A stretch of 11,174 bases of DNA from CAYQFQ01 sp964416925 (GTDB lineage: Bacteria; Patescibacteriota; Minisyncoccia; Phycocordibacterales; GWA1-40-21), in assembly GCA_964416925.1 (NCBI GenBank), contig CAYQFQ010000020.1:1-11174 (forward strand), given 5' to 3'. Positions within the stretch are counted from its first letter, which is position 1. Every line of letters begins with the position of its first letter. Positions 11,151-11,174 of the stretch are shown here, one piece after another. A program made the position numbers and the translations under genes. The notes below the pieces were generated by a model, which did not search any database, had not been told where the DNA came from, and saw only the letters and a program-made list of their open reading frames with translations.

Positions 11151-11174
11151 CTTAATTAGAGTTTGATCCTAGCT
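11151..11174 (+). rRNA. 16S ribosomal RNA, 5' end (partial)
   Basis: AGAGTTTGATCCTAGCT at 11158-11174 is the conserved 16S start (E. coli AGAGTTTGATCATGGCT). The mature end is placed 7 nt earlier by comparison with E. coli and is approximate. The gene runs off the right edge. Confidence 0.9.

Noticed and set aside
1..11174. CRISPR array, tRNA genes, integrase or transposase genes
   Set aside because: No regularly spaced repeats, no tRNA T-arm consensus, and no recombinase motifs were found on either strand by eye.

Overview
The window appears to be a chromosomal stretch from an AT-rich, small-genome bacterium, most likely Candidatus Patescibacteria (CPR, Parcubacteria-like). This is inferred from the gene style rather than a search: short compact genes, many promoters placed almost on the start codon, a short SecD/SecF pair, a GspG-like pseudopilin, a SEDS protein, and several small membrane proteins of unknown function. 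Stop codons look standard (TAA, TAG and TGA all end genes).

Both ends are ribosomal RNA on the + strand. Bases 1 to about 28 are the 3' tail of 23S rRNA, and 5S rRNA lies at 403-519. The last ~24 bases are the 5' end of a 16S rRNA, preceded by a strong promoter and a structured leader with a boxB/boxA-like antitermination site. So this is the interval between the end of one rRNA operon and the start of another (or of the same one, in a circular or repeat-broken assembly). The 23S-5S spacer is unusually long and holds a ~245-nt multi-branched RNA closed by a 23-bp terminal stem that I cannot assign to a known family.

Region by region: 1-559 is the rRNA tail, structured spacer RNA, 5S and terminator. 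At 574-1600 there are three small orphan genes with strong Shine-Dalgarno sites, own promoters and terminators. Two copies of a 63-bp palindromic repeat follow them. At 1694-3604 a membrane-anchored Cys-motif protein is coupled (TAA directly followed by ATG) to a RodA/FtsW-type peptidoglycan polymerase. At 3625-5644 (minus strand) a GT4 glycosyltransferase, interrupted by a 10-N assembly gap, is followed by a 60-aa membrane protein and a pseudopilin whose natural start is out of frame by one A in a poly-A run. At 5710-7035 (divergent, plus) there is a polyprenyl-phosphate glycosyl-1-phosphate transferase. At 7193-9472 are secD and secF. At 9675-10628 are two small multi-pass membrane proteins. 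From 10649 to the end are palindromic elements and the rRNA promoter and leader.

Functionally the protein genes centre on the cell envelope: peptidoglycan elongation or division (SEDS), lipid-linked glycan synthesis (phosphoglycosyl transferase plus GT4), protein export (SecDF) and a pilus or secretion pseudopilin. The most unusual material is non-coding: the spacer RNA, nested inverted repeats between genes, a repeat pair with a compensatory base-pair change, and a recurring near-leaderless promoter layout.
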